Assembly (NCBI GenBank): GCA_944375715.1
Contig: CALWAP010000009.1
Coordinates: 1 to 56,746, forward strand
Origin: an uncultured Clostridia bacterium
GTDB taxonomy: Bacteria; Bacillota; Clostridia; Oscillospirales; Butyricicoccaceae
DNA length: 56,746 bases
Direction of reading: 5' to 3'
Shown: in pieces, positions 25,786-35,033 of the stretch
Layout: the number at the start of each line of letters is the position of its first letter
How positions within the stretch are numbered: position 1 is the stretch's first letter
Notes under the pieces: model-generated
What the model was told of the DNA's origin: nothing
The model's input: only the letters and a program-made list of their open reading frames with translations
Database searches by the model: none
Position numbers and translations under genes: made by a program

Positions 25786-28383
25786 TCAGGCCTTGGCTTC
25801 ATACCAATTCTCTCCAAAGCTGACATCCACCTTCATGGGCACTTCCATATCGGCGGCGCTCTCCATGGCCCTGGCCAATATCCTGGCGGCCTCCTCTTTT
25901 TCCTCCACGGGGCACTCGAGTATCAGCTCGTCATGCACCTGGAGCACCAGCGAGGCCTTAAGTCCCCTTTCCTTAAGGGCCCTTTCAACATTTATCATGG
26001 CCTTCTTGATTATATCGGCCGCCGTACCCTGCACGGGGGTGTTAAGGGCAACCCTCTCACCGAAAGAGCGCACATTGAAGCTCTGGGACTTAAGCTCGGG
26101 GATATCCCTTCTCCGTCCGAACTCAGTAGTGACATAACCCTTTTCATAGGCCTGCTTTTTTATATTCTCCATATATTGGCGAACGCCATGATACTTTTCA
26201 AGATAGGCGTCCATATATTTTTTTGCCTGGTAGGGCGACACCCCTATATCCTGGGACAGGGAAAAGGAGGATATGCCGTACACTATGCCGAAATTGACGG
26301 CCTTGGCCTCAGAGCGCATGGCGGGCGTGACCTCATCAAAAGGCACCCCAAACACCTGTGAAGCGGTGACCCTGTGGATGTCCTCGCCGCTGTTGAAGGC
26401 CTTTATCATGGTTTCGTCATGGGCCAGATGGGCCAGCACCCTCAGCTCTATCTGCGAATAATCGGCATCTATGAATATATTCCCCTCCTCGGGTATAAAG
26501 CAGCGCCGTATCTCGGTCCCCAGCTGCTGCCTGACAGGGATGTTCTGCATATTGGGATCGGTGGACGACAGCCTGCCCGTAGCCGTGACCGTCTGATTGA
26601 AGGTCGAGTGCACCCTGCCGTCTTTGCCCACTGTCTTTAAAAGCCCCTCGACATATGTGGAAATAAGCTTTGTAAGCTTGCGGTATTCCAGGATAAGGCC
26701 AATTATCCTGTGGCTGTCTCTGAGTTTCTCCAGCGTTTCGGCATCTGTGGAATACCCTGTCTTTGTCTTTTTCCCTGCCTTGAGGCCCAGCTTTTCAAAA
26801 AGCACGGTGCCCAGCTGTCTGGGCGAACCGATATTGAAGGTCTCCCCGGCGCAGTCATAAATTTCGCCTTCCAGACGCTCTGCCTCCATAGTCAGCATAT
26901 ACCCAAAATCATCAAGCCTTTTTGTGTCCAGCTTCATACCCAAATGCTGCATATGTGCAAGTATCGGCACCAGGGGCATTTCTATATCATACATAAGGGA
27001 ATCCATGCCCCTATCAGATATCCCCGAAGAGTATCTGCCGTAAAGCCCAAAGGTCGCCCATGCGGCCTTTGCCAGGCTTTCCAGCCCCTTTTCCTCCATG
27101 CCTCCCATCACAAGCTGACCGTCATTTTCCTTTTCAAGACTTAAGCCCAGCTCGGACAATGCCAGGTTTTCCAGAGAAAAGCCTGACGATGTGGGCGACA
27201 GGAGATAGGCCGCCACCGCCGTATCAAAAAGGGGAGGCGCAGGCTCTTTGCCTGTTTTATACATGTATAAAGCGCACCTTTTTCCATCATGTATGACATA
27301 ACCGCCGCGCTTCAAAAGAAAATCGGCTTCATCGCCAAGGTCCTCACAGGCCCACAGTACGCCGCCGGTCACAAAGGCCCCCTGTTTCATATCCTCCGAA
27401 AAGGCGCAGAAAACCTTTTGGCATTTTTCCAAAAGGCCATGTGCCTCTTCTTTGGAAACCGTTTTATATCCGGGCAGGGCTACGCCCGAAACCGTGCTTT
27501 CCTTCGGCGGCGTCAGTGAAAGCCTTTTTATTATGCTTTTAAGGCCCAGACGGTCAAGGAAACGGTAAAGCCCGCTTTCATCCCTGGCCTTTATTGTGAA
27601 ATCATCACCGCAGGCAATAGGTGCGTCGGTGACCCCTTTGGCCAGGCGGTAGCTTAAAAAGGCCGACTCCCTGCCCTCGGCAAGCTTCTTTTTTACCGAA
27701 GGGGTCATGCCTTCTCCCCCTTCATCCAGGGCCTTGTATACCCCTTCCAGCGAACCATAGGTCTTTAAAAGGTCCATGGCTCCCTTTTCGCCGATGCCGG
27801 GGACGCCGGGGATATTGTCAGATTTGTCCCCCATTATGGCCTTCAGATCGACCAGCCTCTGGGGAGCAAGGCCGCCGTACTTTTCCTTAAAAAGGGCCTC
27901 ATCATAAATCTCGCTCAGTGTCTGGCCCTGTTTTGTCGTCACCAGCGCCACTTTGGCCCCGCAGGCTATATACTGAAGGCTGTCGCGGTCGCCCGTAACT
28001 ATCGTCCACTCGTCGCCCTTTTGGCTGCCGCAGAAGGCCAGGGTGCCCAAAAGGTCATCGGCCTCATACCCCTCCTTCTCCAAACGCGTTACACCCAGAA
28101 GGTCAAGGGCTTCCTTTACAAGGGGTATCTGAATGGCCAATTCCTCCGGCATGGGCTTGCGCTGGGCCTTGTAGCCGTCATACATCTCATGGCGGAAGGT
28201 CTTGGCCTTAAGATCGAAGCATACGCATACGCCGTCGGGGGAAAGCTCCTCCAAAAGCTTAAAATACATATTGAGAAAGCCGTAAATGGCGCCTGTGGGC
28301 GTACCGTCGGGTGCGCTTAAGGGCCGCACGCCGTAAAAGGCCCTGTTTACAAGGCTGTTGCCGTCTATGGCCATAAATTTCAT
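25786..28383 (-). CDS. polA: DNA polymerase I
   Basis: Start at 28383 (MKFMAIDGNSLVNRAFYG) behind AAAGGGGTG; 865 residues. Residues 1-~290 are the 5'-3' exonuclease (DLKAKTFRHEMYDGYKAQR; TGDRDSLQ; DNIPGVPGIGEKGA). Residues ~300-470 correspond to the 3'-5' exonuclease fold but the DxE metal residues are not seen, so proofreading is probably lost, as in many Firmicutes. The polymerase domain has motif A DYSQIELRVLAHLAHD, motif B RSEAKAVNFGIVYG and motif C LQVHDELILE. It fills gaps in replication and repair. First gene of the polA-rimI-tsaD unit. Confidence 0.97.
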   Translation of the reverse strand: MKFMAIDGNSLVNRAFYGVRPLSAPDGTPTGAIYGFLNMYFKLLEELSPDGVCVCFDLKAKTFRHEMYDGYKAQRKPMPEELAIQIPLVKEALDLLGVTRLEKEGYEADDLLGTLAFCGSQKGDEWTIVTGDRDSLQYIACGAKVALVTTKQGQTLSEIYDEALFKEKYGGLAPQRLVDLKAIMGDKSDNIPGVPGIGEKGAMDLLKTYGSLEGVYKALDEGGEGMTPSVKKKLAEGRESAFLSYRLAKGVTDAPIACGDDFTIKARDESGLYRFLDRLGLKSIIKRLSLTPPKESTVSGVALPGYKTVSKEEAHGLLEKCQKVFCAFSEDMKQGAFVTGGVLWACEDLGDEADFLLKRGGYVIHDGKRCALYMYKTGKEPAPPLFDTAVAAYLLSPTSSGFSLENLALSELGLSLEKENDGQLVMGGMEEKGLESLAKAAWATFGLYGRYSSGISDRGMDSLMYDIEMPLVPILAHMQHLGMKLDTKRLDDFGYMLTMEAERLEGEIYDCAGETFNIGSPRQLGTVLFEKLGLKAGKKTKTGYSTDAETLEKLRDSHRIIGLILEYRKLTKLISTYVEGLLKTVGKDGRVHSTFNQTVTATGRLSSTDPNMQNIPVRQQLGTEIRRCFIPEEGNIFIDADYSQIELRVLAHLAHDETMIKAFNSGEDIHRVTASQVFGVPFDEVTPAMRSEAKAVNFGIVYGISSFSLSQDIGVSPYQAKKYMDAYLEKYHGVRQYMENIKKQAYEKGYVTTEFGRRRDIPELKSQSFNVRSFGERVALNTPVQGTAADIIKKAMINVERALKERGLKASLVLQVHDELILECPVEEKEEAARILARAMESAADMEVPMKVDVSFGENWYEAKA

Positions 28384-28469
28384 AAAAGCACCCCTTTTTG
28401 TGAAATGATGCACAAATACGCTGCTTCAAATATTATATATTATTTTATATCGAAAATCAAACAAAACCC

Positions 28470-28497
28470 TTGACAACGCACAAATAATAGGTATAAT
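28470..28497 (+). promoter_or_regulatory. Promoter of tRNA-Gln
   Basis: TTGACA (28470-28475) and TATAAT (28492-28497) with a 16-base spacer, 14 bases before the tRNA. Confidence 0.75.
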
Positions 28498-28510
28498 AAT
28501 TAATGCACGT

Positions 28511-28584
28511 TGCGACATTGTGTAACGGTAGCACGACTGACTCTGGATCAGTTTGTCAGGGTTCGAATCCTTGTGTCGCAGCCA
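28511..28584 (+). tRNA. tRNA-Gln (anticodon CTG)
   Basis: A 74-base tRNA beginning TGCGACATTGTGTAACGGTA. The anticodon stem ACTGA/TCAGT holds CTCTGGA (anticodon CTG), the T arm has GGGTTCGAATCC, and the acceptor TGCGACA/TGTCGCA ends in GCCA with CCA encoded. Confidence 0.93.
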
Positions 28585-28590
28585 TTTTAA

Positions 28591-28617
28591 GGCCCACGCT
28601 TTGCGTGGGCCTTTTTT
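28591..28617 (+). terminator. Terminator of tRNA-Gln
   Basis: GGCCCACGC (28591-28599) and GCGTGGGCC (28603-28611) followed by TTTTTT. Confidence 0.85.
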
Positions 28618-28714
28618 GTTTCTATCCGAGTTTTTTACGCTAAATTGCAAAAGTAATATCAACTATATATTATACTAAAAGTATATTATTTTTAAGACAA
28701 TATACATCAAAAAA

Positions 28715-28735
28715 GGCGCGGCCAGGGGCCGCGCC
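28715..28735 (-). terminator. Terminator of the M23 peptidase gene
   Basis: GGCGCGGCC (28715-28723) and GGCCGCGCC (28727-28735); on the minus strand TTTTTTG follows. Confidence 0.8.
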
Positions 28736-28743
28736 TTCCGATT

Positions 28744-30396
28744 TTATTTATTTATGTAGTTCAACGGATTGACCGTCTGGCCGTTATACCGAATCTCGAA
28801 ATGGACATGGGGGCCTGTGGAGCGCCCCGTGTTGCCCACTCTGGCTATCGTTTCGCCCTTGGCAACGCTCTGTCCGGCCTTGACCAGCAGCTTGCTGCAA
28901 TGGGCGTAAACGGTGACAAAGCCGTTTTGATGGTCGATAAACACGCAATAGCCGTAATTGCCCTTCCAGCCTGCGAATGTCACTTTGCCGCCGTCAGAAG
29001 CATAGATAGAGGTACCTATCGCGCCGGCAAAATCGACTCCCGTATGGAAATCGCCCAAACTCCTGCGGTAACCGTAACCGGAGGAGAACACGCCGTTGGA
29101 AGGCTTCATGAAATTGCCTGTGGCCGACTTGGCGGGAGGGGTCTTGGTGCCTACCTCTATAACCTCGTTTTCAGGCTCTTTTGTGACCTGCCAATCCATG
29201 ATAACGCGGCTTTGCTCCTCACCATTTACATATACAACATCGGCCACGACATTGGCCTCGCCGTAAACGCCTTCCTTTATGACCCTGCTCTGGGTCGTGT
29301 AAAGGTCGTCTGTAGTCTGCTTGGTAGTTTCATAACCAATCAGCTTGACATAATTTTCAGTTACCGTTTCCTGTACCGACAGATAAGGCACCGATGCCGA
29401 AATGGTTATCTTGTCGCCCGCATGAATCATGTCTGTCTGAAGCCCCGGATTGAGGGAAAGTATCGAAGCCACCGATGTAGAATATTTTTCGGCTATTTCA
29501 GAAACAGTATCTCCCGGGTTTACCGTATAGACCACCGATTCCTTTGTATTGCCCGAAAGCTTTTCCTCTATGCTGTCTATCGACATTATCGTGGCCTCGC
29601 CGCTGCCCTGGGCCCTGATCTGCACATCCTGAACAAAAGACAGTTCGCCGCCTTTATAGGAAACGGCATTGGCCTCCAGCATGCGCTGCTTCAAAAGTTT
29701 CAAAGCCGTCTTGCTCTGGTTGGCCCCGACAACCTCGCCGTTGACAGTCAGTACATATGTAGCCGAAACATTGTCCAACGCAGCCATGACATAATCGGAA
29801 ACAATATCCCTGTCAAGGCTGCCGCTGCCATCGTCAAATCCTATCGAATAAGAAACATCAAGGTTCAGGCTGTAAGGCGCGCCGAGGTATTCGGAAATAC
29901 GGTCTTCCACTTCATCAAGTATGCCTTCCATCTCACTTTTGCTGGAGACATAACCGATAGCCTTGCCGTTTATCTCGACCTTGAGCCCGACGCCCAGGTA
30001 GCTTGCCGTACATACGCAGATAGTGGCCGTCAGCAGCAGGCTGACCGGCATGAGCCTCGACTTTTGCAGCTGCGCTGGATTAAAGCTCAGCGCTTTTGTC
30101 TTCAGATTCTCCAAAATCCCCAACGCCATGTCAGTCAGGGGTTCCGAAAGCTCCATGCCCTTGCGTACAAAGGGGAGCAGGGTCTGCCACAAAAGGCTGC
30201 CGGCCTTCCCCAGCAGCATATTCAGCGAAGAAACCAAAAGAGCCGCCGCGGAAAATATGTCATGTACGGCGGCCGGGCCTCTGCCTATGCCCGAAAGCCA
30301 CCCAAGCTTCAGCTTCAGTACGACCCAGCGGCGCCTTGCGGCGGAGGCAACCCAGCCTAAGCCTGTCCTTCTTTTATATTTATTGAGTGATGCCAT
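28744..30396 (-). CDS. LysM-G5-M23 cell-wall endopeptidase
   Basis: A 550-residue envelope protein. An unusually long N-terminal part (~110 residues, basic then helical) precedes one membrane span at residues ~117-137 (LMPVSLLLTATICVCTASYL), so the rest lies outside. Then come ~150 residues of unknown fold, a LysM domain (~290-335: VNPGDTVSEIAEKYSTSV), a G5 domain (~340-420: TENYVKLIGYETTKQTTDDL) and a C-terminal M23 peptidase (~435-550) with the zinc ligands in FHTGVDFAG and PHVHFEIRYN. It should cut peptidoglycan cross-bridges; spore formers often use such proteins in engulfment or growth. Single gene with its own promoter (30452-30480) and terminator. Confidence 0.93.
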   Translation of the reverse strand: MASLNKYKRRTGLGWVASAARRRWVVLKLKLGWLSGIGRGPAAVHDIFSAAALLVSSLNMLLGKAGSLLWQTLLPFVRKGMELSEPLTDMALGILENLKTKALSFNPAQLQKSRLMPVSLLLTATICVCTASYLGVGLKVEINGKAIGYVSSKSEMEGILDEVEDRISEYLGAPYSLNLDVSYSIGFDDGSGSLDRDIVSDYVMAALDNVSATYVLTVNGEVVGANQSKTALKLLKQRMLEANAVSYKGGELSFVQDVQIRAQGSGEATIMSIDSIEEKLSGNTKESVVYTVNPGDTVSEIAEKYSTSVASILSLNPGLQTDMIHAGDKITISASVPYLSVQETVTENYVKLIGYETTKQTTDDLYTTQSRVIKEGVYGEANVVADVVYVNGEEQSRVIMDWQVTKEPENEVIEVGTKTPPAKSATGNFMKPSNGVFSSGYGYRRSLGDFHTGVDFAGAIGTSIYASDGGKVTFAGWKGNYGYCVFIDHQNGFVTVYAHCSKLLVKAGQSVAKGETIARVGNTGRSTGPHVHFEIRYNGQTVNPLNYINK

Positions 30397-30451
30397 ATAG
30401 AACCTTCTTTAACTGTATTTAATAATTACAATTCGGTAACAACATATGACA

Positions 30452-30480
30452 ATAATACTACATTCTTCCGCCTATGTCAA
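30452..30480 (-). promoter_or_regulatory. Promoter of the M23 peptidase gene
   Basis: Minus-strand TTGACA (30475-30480) and TATTAT (30452-30457) with a 17-base spacer. The -35 box abuts the stop codon of the upstream gene. Confidence 0.65.
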
Positions 30481-30481
30481 G

Positions 30482-30757
30482 TTACATGCCGAAAAATGGC
30501 AGAAAAAAGAAGGCCGAAGCCGTAACCGCACAGCCCAAAAGAAATGAAAAGACGCATGGCAGCAGCCTTTTCTTTTTAATAGCGGGCAATGAGGCCACCG
30601 TATATTCCGACGCTATATCGCCGGCCAGCTCCAAAAGCTCTCCCGGAGAAGAAGCTGCTGCAGAGTTTTGGGGAGAAAGGATAAATATTGCCTGCTCAAA
30701 ACCGCTTTTTTCCCCTGGGCTCACGATGACGGCCTGTTTAGAGGTCCCTTTTACCAT
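30482..30757 (-). CDS. Small tail-anchored protein downstream of spoIIE (91 aa)
   Basis: Function unknown. The N-terminal ~65 residues are soluble (MVKGTSKQAVIVSPGEKSGF; EQAIFILSP) and the C-terminus is one membrane span (LLPCVFSFLLGCAVTASAFF). It follows spoIIE by 41 bases with GGAGGCAAAC as ribosome site, so it is probably in the same transcript. Similar short proteins starting MVKG...FEQAIFIL occur in other Clostridia, in my recollection. Confidence 0.7.
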   Translation of the reverse strand: MVKGTSKQAVIVSPGEKSGFEQAIFILSPQNSAAASSPGELLELAGDIASEYTVASLPAIKKKRLLPCVFSFLLGCAVTASAFFFLPFFGM

Positions 30758-30798
30758 TAAGTTTGCCTCCTTTGATATTCATGGCTGTTTTTGATTTA

Positions 30799-33033
30799 TC
30801 ATTCCCCTTTTTCCTCATCCTTATCCGCCTTTTTTATAGCGACGCATATTACAGTCGCATCATCGCTTCCGTCGCAGCAGGTCTCCATCAGTTTGGAAGG
30901 TGAAAGTTCCCCTGTGATAGTCTGAGCCGAAAGTCCCGCTCCGTCGCTGGCCATTACCACCGTCGTGCCGCCGCTGACCAGAAAAACCGCTGTTTCGGGT
31001 TCCTGGCAGCCGGGAAAGGCTCCGGGCGGCAGCGACGGCCTTGAAATTACGCTTATATCATCCTCCTTTATAACATAGCTGTCTGACGCGCCGTATTTGA
31101 TCATACGACATATGCCGGAAAAAAGATCTATCTCCAGAAGATCCAATGTGGTAAACCCGTCGCAGGAGTATCTTGCCTTCAGAAAAGGCACGACGGCATG
31201 GGTGCTTTCCTCCATACTGCATCCGCTTTTTATAAAAGCAGCGATAAGCTCCAGGGCGTTTTTTGACAGCATCGAGGCCTTTTTACCGCTGCCCATGCCG
31301 TCGGCCAGCATCACCACGGCCCTGCCGTCACCCGTTTTGAAAAACAGTGAAGAGTCGCCGCAGGCGTCCTCACCTTCCTTTTTCCTGACACAGCTGCCGG
31401 CTGTGATATCCAAAGCCTCCATCTCCTTATACATAAGGGCGTCGCCCCACTTATAATCTACCCTTTCGGCAGGCAAAAATCTTTTTCCCAAAGCCAGCTC
31501 GGCCGAACGCAGAAACTGTCTCTCATTAACCCAATCTTCTCCCGCACCCCAAAGGCGCATTACCAGCCTTCCGCAGCTGAGATAGACCTCAGCCTTTATC
31601 TGTGGGTCATACAGCGCCAATATGGCCGCTATCTGCTTTTCCTCCAGCGGCCTGGGCATAAAACCACTGTCCTCTCTCATGGCCAGGCTGTCGGCCGCTT
31701 CCTTGATGCCCGCATACTGCTCCTTTATTACACGGCTGCTTTCGGCCTGTCTTGCCCTTTCACTCCTGCGGCGCATAAACGACGAATAGGATGTGTTAAG
31801 CGCCCTGCAAAGCCGGTCTTTATTGGGACACCTGGTATCCAGCGGGGGACGGAGGTCCTTTTCGCGTATAAATCCCCTTTCCTTAAACAAAGGCGCAAGG
31901 TCACCAAGGCTGCTCTGCACCGAAACATAATCCTGAAGCCAGCACAGATCACTTTTTGGGCAGGAACGGCAGATTTCAGAGGAGGCATCGTCAAACACAC
32001 GGCTTATGTCCTCGTCTCCCGTTTCAAGATCCTTCTGCCTTTCCATAGCGGTGCGCGCCATAGCCGAAAGGGCCCTTGAAAGTGCTTTGAGCCCATACCC
32101 CGTCTCGGCTGGCCCGTAAGGGGCCGATATACTCTCTCTCGAAACAGCTCCCGCTCTGTCTGGCAAAAGAAGGAAAATGGATGCCGCTATAAAATAATCA
32201 TATATGCACCCGACAGCCCTCTCATCCGGATAGCCCCACATCAAAACGGCTATACCTGCCAGCAGAAAGGCCAGGCTGAAACTGATCCTGCCCTTTTTTG
32301 CGCACAAAGTCCCGAATACTGCCGAAAGTCCAAAGGCCGAAGTATAAAAAGGCGTCTTTGAAAGGGCCATGTCCAGCAAGGCTCCAATGACCAGGCCGAA
32401 AGCCGCGCCCGTAAACCCGCTTTCGCCGTATGTAAACGCCATGGTCAATATGACCGCCGCTATAACAGAGGGCGTTATAAGCCCAACTATCCCTGCTCCT
32501 GCAAAGGCCGTTATGAAAAGCATACCCACCGTCAGCCTTCCTATCCTCAGTCCTCCCGCCATGCTTTCGGCCATAAGGCAGTAAGAGCATACTGCTGTCA
32601 GGGCACATTCCAGCACTAAAAGCCCCAGCGCCCCTATACCCGAAAAAAAGGCAAAAGGTCCCTTTAAAACGCCGATCGTCACCGCCAAAATCGCAGGCAT
32701 AAAAAGCTCCCTGGACCTTCCTTCATCAAAAAAGAATCTGTCAATGGCCAGGGTCAAAACGCACATCGCGGCGTAAACCACTCCGTCACCGCCCCTTATG
32801 ACAATGCTGCCAAGAAAGGCCCCCAAACAGCCCCAGAGCCTTGTTTCCTCCTCCAATGACATGGCATAGCATACGCCGAAGGGCCTGATGCCGCCCATAA
32901 GGGACGCATCGGACAGTATAAACCCGCATATGAAGCACAGCACCCCTTTGAACCTTCGGGCCAGCTGCCTTATCCTTTCGTAAAGCGGCTCCTTTTCCTT
33001 AACAAATGTCCTGTCCTGGCTTAACATGCTCAT
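30799..33033 (-). CDS. spoIIE: Stage II sporulation protein E (PP2C phosphatase)
   Basis: Start at 33033 (MSMLSQDRTFVKEKEPL) behind GTGAGGAGA; 744 residues. Residues ~30-300 hold about ten membrane segments; a cysteine-bearing linker (EICRSCPKSDLCWLQ) follows; the C-terminal PP2C domain has the metal motifs ADGMGSGKKASMLS and MASDGAGLS. SpoIIE dephosphorylates SpoIIAA to release sigma-F in the forespore and takes part in polar septation. The sequence after SDG has AGLS where many members have a second Asp. Followed by a small tail-anchored protein gene. Confidence 0.95.
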   Translation of the reverse strand: MSMLSQDRTFVKEKEPLYERIRQLARRFKGVLCFICGFILSDASLMGGIRPFGVCYAMSLEEETRLWGCLGAFLGSIVIRGGDGVVYAAMCVLTLAIDRFFFDEGRSRELFMPAILAVTIGVLKGPFAFFSGIGALGLLVLECALTAVCSYCLMAESMAGGLRIGRLTVGMLFITAFAGAGIVGLITPSVIAAVILTMAFTYGESGFTGAAFGLVIGALLDMALSKTPFYTSAFGLSAVFGTLCAKKGRISFSLAFLLAGIAVLMWGYPDERAVGCIYDYFIAASIFLLLPDRAGAVSRESISAPYGPAETGYGLKALSRALSAMARTAMERQKDLETGDEDISRVFDDASSEICRSCPKSDLCWLQDYVSVQSSLGDLAPLFKERGFIREKDLRPPLDTRCPNKDRLCRALNTSYSSFMRRRSERARQAESSRVIKEQYAGIKEAADSLAMREDSGFMPRPLEEKQIAAILALYDPQIKAEVYLSCGRLVMRLWGAGEDWVNERQFLRSAELALGKRFLPAERVDYKWGDALMYKEMEALDITAGSCVRKKEGEDACGDSSLFFKTGDGRAVVMLADGMGSGKKASMLSKNALELIAAFIKSGCSMEESTHAVVPFLKARYSCDGFTTLDLLEIDLFSGICRMIKYGASDSYVIKEDDISVISRPSLPPGAFPGCQEPETAVFLVSGGTTVVMASDGAGLSAQTITGELSPSKLMETCCDGSDDATVICVAIKKADKDEEKGE

Positions 33034-33122
33034 TCTCCTCACTTTTGGTAACATTTACCATTATAAGCATGTCCCGCAGCCCTTTTTTATCGGGAAATGA
33101 CATTCGGGAATGGAGGGATATA

Positions 33123-33147
33123 AAAAAAGCGCCCGAAGGCGCTTTTT
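33123..33147 (-). terminator. Terminator of pcp
   Basis: AAAAAGCGCC and GGCGCTTTTT around CGAA, just after the pcp stop codon on the minus strand. Confidence 0.75.
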
Positions 33148-33148
33148 C

Positions 33149-33760
33149 TTATTTTACCCCGAGCATTACCTCGGCGAATATTTCCATGGCCCTGGCAGTT
33201 TTTTCGATAGGCAGGGAGAAACTATGAGGCTTGTCCTTTACCTGTTCGGGTACGGGAGGCACATGTATGAACCCCGCTGATTTGATGAAAGGATAACTTT
33301 CCTTTGCCAGGCGCAGTCCGCCATAAAGTATGTGGTTGCACAGATAGGCTCCGGCCGAATATGAATACCTTACGGGTATACCTTCATCCTTGACAGCTTT
33401 CAGCATTTTCTCATAGGGGAAGGTGGAGAAATAGGCGCATGGGGCATTTTCAGCTATAGGTTCGCCATTTAAAAGCACTCCGTCATTGTCGGGTATGGGT
33501 GATTCACAGAGGTTTATTCCCACCCTCTCTATCCTTACGGCATCGGAGTTTCCGGCAAGGCCCGACATAAGCAGCATATCGGGCTCATGCTCTTTAATAA
33601 GGTTCTCCAGCACATCAAGGGCTTTAAAATAAACTACCGGCAGCTGTGCCTTTATCACGGTATGACCGCCTATATCGTCAGGCAGGTGGGAAACTGCCAT
33701 CCATGAAGGGTTTACATCACCGCCGGCAAACGGCTCAAACCCTGTCACGAGTATTTTCAT
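33149..33760 (-). CDS. pcp: Pyroglutamyl-peptidase I
   Basis: A 203-residue cysteine peptidase (family C15) that removes N-terminal pyroglutamate from peptides in the cytoplasm. It starts MKILVTGFEPFAGGDVNPSW, the family hallmark. The catalytic triad is in place: Glu in AVRIERVGINL, Cys in SYSAGAYLCNHILYGG, His in AGFIHVPPVPEQ. AAGAGGTGC supplies the ribosome site. A palindrome lies upstream between pcp and the divergent HAD gene. Confidence 0.95.
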   Translation of the reverse strand: MKILVTGFEPFAGGDVNPSWMAVSHLPDDIGGHTVIKAQLPVVYFKALDVLENLIKEHEPDMLLMSGLAGNSDAVRIERVGINLCESPIPDNDGVLLNGEPIAENAPCAYFSTFPYEKMLKAVKDEGIPVRYSYSAGAYLCNHILYGGLRLAKESYPFIKSAGFIHVPPVPEQVKDKPHSFSLPIEKTARAMEIFAEVMLGVK

Positions 33761-33781
33761 ATAAGCACCTCTTTCTTTTTT

Positions 33782-33803
33782 GATAGGTAAATTTTAACCT
33801 ATC
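33782..33803. promoter_or_regulatory. Palindrome between pcp and the HAD gene
   Basis: GATAGGT (33782-33788) and ACCTATC (33797-33803) around AAATTTTA, a 22-base dyad in the divergent intergenic region. Possible operator. Confidence 0.45.
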
Positions 33804-33826
33804 GCCGTAATAAAATCAATGGCTCA

Positions 33827-33855
33827 TTGATTTGCCTTGTGCGGTGGGTTATAAT
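33827..33855 (+). promoter_or_regulatory. Promoter of the HAD gene
   Basis: TTGATT (33827-33832) and TATAAT (33850-33855) with a 17-base spacer. Confidence 0.65.
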
Positions 33856-33878
33856 CTTTTTACAAGGCGGTGACAATA

Positions 33879-34556
33879 TTGAAATACAAAACTCTGTTTA
33901 TCGACCTGGACGATACCCTGCTTGACTTCAAGGCAGCGTCACGCAATTCTCTTTCAAATCTGCTGGAAGGCATGGGCATCCCTCCTTCCCACTCTCTGAT
34001 AAACGAATTTGAGGCAATAAACAGCAAGTGCTGGCGCATGCTCGAGGAAGGGGAAATAACAAGGGAAGAGCTTTCCAAAAGGCGGTTTGAGATATTCTTT
34101 CATGCTCTTGGGATAAAACGCGATCCTCTTGAAGCAAACGCCCTTTTCAGAGCAGGGCTGGCCGAAAGCGCCGTGCTTAAGGAAGGCGCTTTGGAGCTGT
34201 GCCGGGACCTCTGTGCCACAAACACCCTCTGCCTGGTTACAAATGGTTTTTCCGACACCCAGCGCAGTAGACTTAAAGCCTGTGGGCTGGAACCTTTTTT
34301 CAAGTACCTTTTCATATCCTCTGAAGTGGGTTATGAAAAACCCGACAGAAGATTCTTTTTATCGGCTCTGAAAGCCTGCAACGGTGATGCCCGTTCCTGC
34401 CTAATCCTGGGCGACAGCCTGAGTTCAGACATAAAAGGAGGGCTTGAAAGCGGGATAGATACCTGCTGGTACAACCCTTTGGGGCTTGACGGCACAGGAT
34501 ATACATATATGATAAAGGAACTTTCTGAATTTACCAATATTGTATTGTCTCATTGA
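33879..34556 (+). CDS. HAD-family phosphatase (YjjG-like)
   Basis: I choose the TTG at 33879 because AAGGCGGTGA (33864-33873) is correctly spaced for it; a GTG at 33870 lies inside that site. The 226-residue protein carries the HAD motifs: I FIDLDDTLLDF with the nucleophile Asp, II LVTNGFSDTQ, III Lys in YEKPDRRFF and IV LILGDSLSSDIKGG. The cap domain (SRNSLSNLLEGMGIPPS onward) fits YjjG-type (d)NMP phosphatases that clean up house-keeping or non-standard nucleotides. Substrate not certain. Confidence 0.9.
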   Translation: MKYKTLFIDLDDTLLDFKAASRNSLSNLLEGMGIPPSHSLINEFEAINSKCWRMLEEGEITREELSKRRFEIFFHALGIKRDPLEANALFRAGLAESAVLKEGALELCRDLCATNTLCLVTNGFSDTQRSRLKACGLEPFFKYLFISSEVGYEKPDRRFFLSALKACNGDARSCLILGDSLSSDIKGGLESGIDTCWYNPLGLDGTGYTYMIKELSEFTNIVLSH

Positions 34557-34635
34557 AACAAATCTTTTTCTTTTCAAACTGCTTTTGCTATGGTATAATA
34601 GCATTGTAAAATGAAAAAGCGGAGGTGTATTTTTT

Positions 34636-34875
34636 ATGAAACTGCTTTTCGATTCTTTTGACAGCTATCTCGCCCGTGTAAAATGGTGGGACTTTGCTCT
34701 GTTGAAATTTTGTCTTGCGGCTATGGGCTTTATGGCCGGGCTGTTTGTTCCGAAAGAAAAGCGCCGCCCCTTTTTCCTTTTGGCTTCTATTATTTTTGTC
34801 ATGACCTATGTGCCTTTGATGGCCAAGTATATTTCTTCTGTAAAGGATTACATTTCCTTCGGACATGAAGATTAG
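34636..34875 (+). CDS. Small membrane protein (79 aa)
   Basis: Not recognised. Two membrane segments (LLKFCLAAMGFMAGLFV and PFFLLASIIFVMTYVPLM) separated by the basic turn PKEKRR. GCGGAGGTG is the ribosome site. A TATAAT box lies at 34594-34599, and a terminator follows at 34914-34945, so it is a single-gene unit. Confidence 0.7.
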   Translation: MKLLFDSFDSYLARVKWWDFALLKFCLAAMGFMAGLFVPKEKRRPFFLLASIIFVMTYVPLMAKYISSVKDYISFGHED

Positions 34876-34913
34876 AGAGGCTCTTTCATATAAAGTGCCC
34901 CTTCTCATACCTG

Positions 34914-34945
34914 AAAAGCGCGCGGGCAAAGGTCCGTGCGCTTTT
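34914..34945 (+). terminator. Terminator after the small membrane protein gene
   Basis: AAAAGCGC (34914-34921) and GCGCTTTT (34938-34945) with an inner CGG/CCG pairing. Confidence 0.6.
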
Positions 34946-35033
34946 ATTGTCCTTCCTCCTTGAAATGGCTTTGGCGCTATGTTAGAATTGGCTTGACCCA
35001 ACGGGTACTTTATAATTACAGGAGAGATTTATC

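Noticed and set aside
28801-30360. 519-codon open frame opposite the M23 gene
   Set aside because: Antisense to a gene with clear domains; no family resemblance and no ribosome site. The same holds for long frames opposite the EF-G-like gene (39742-41199) and the GTPase-nuclease gene (47154-48290).
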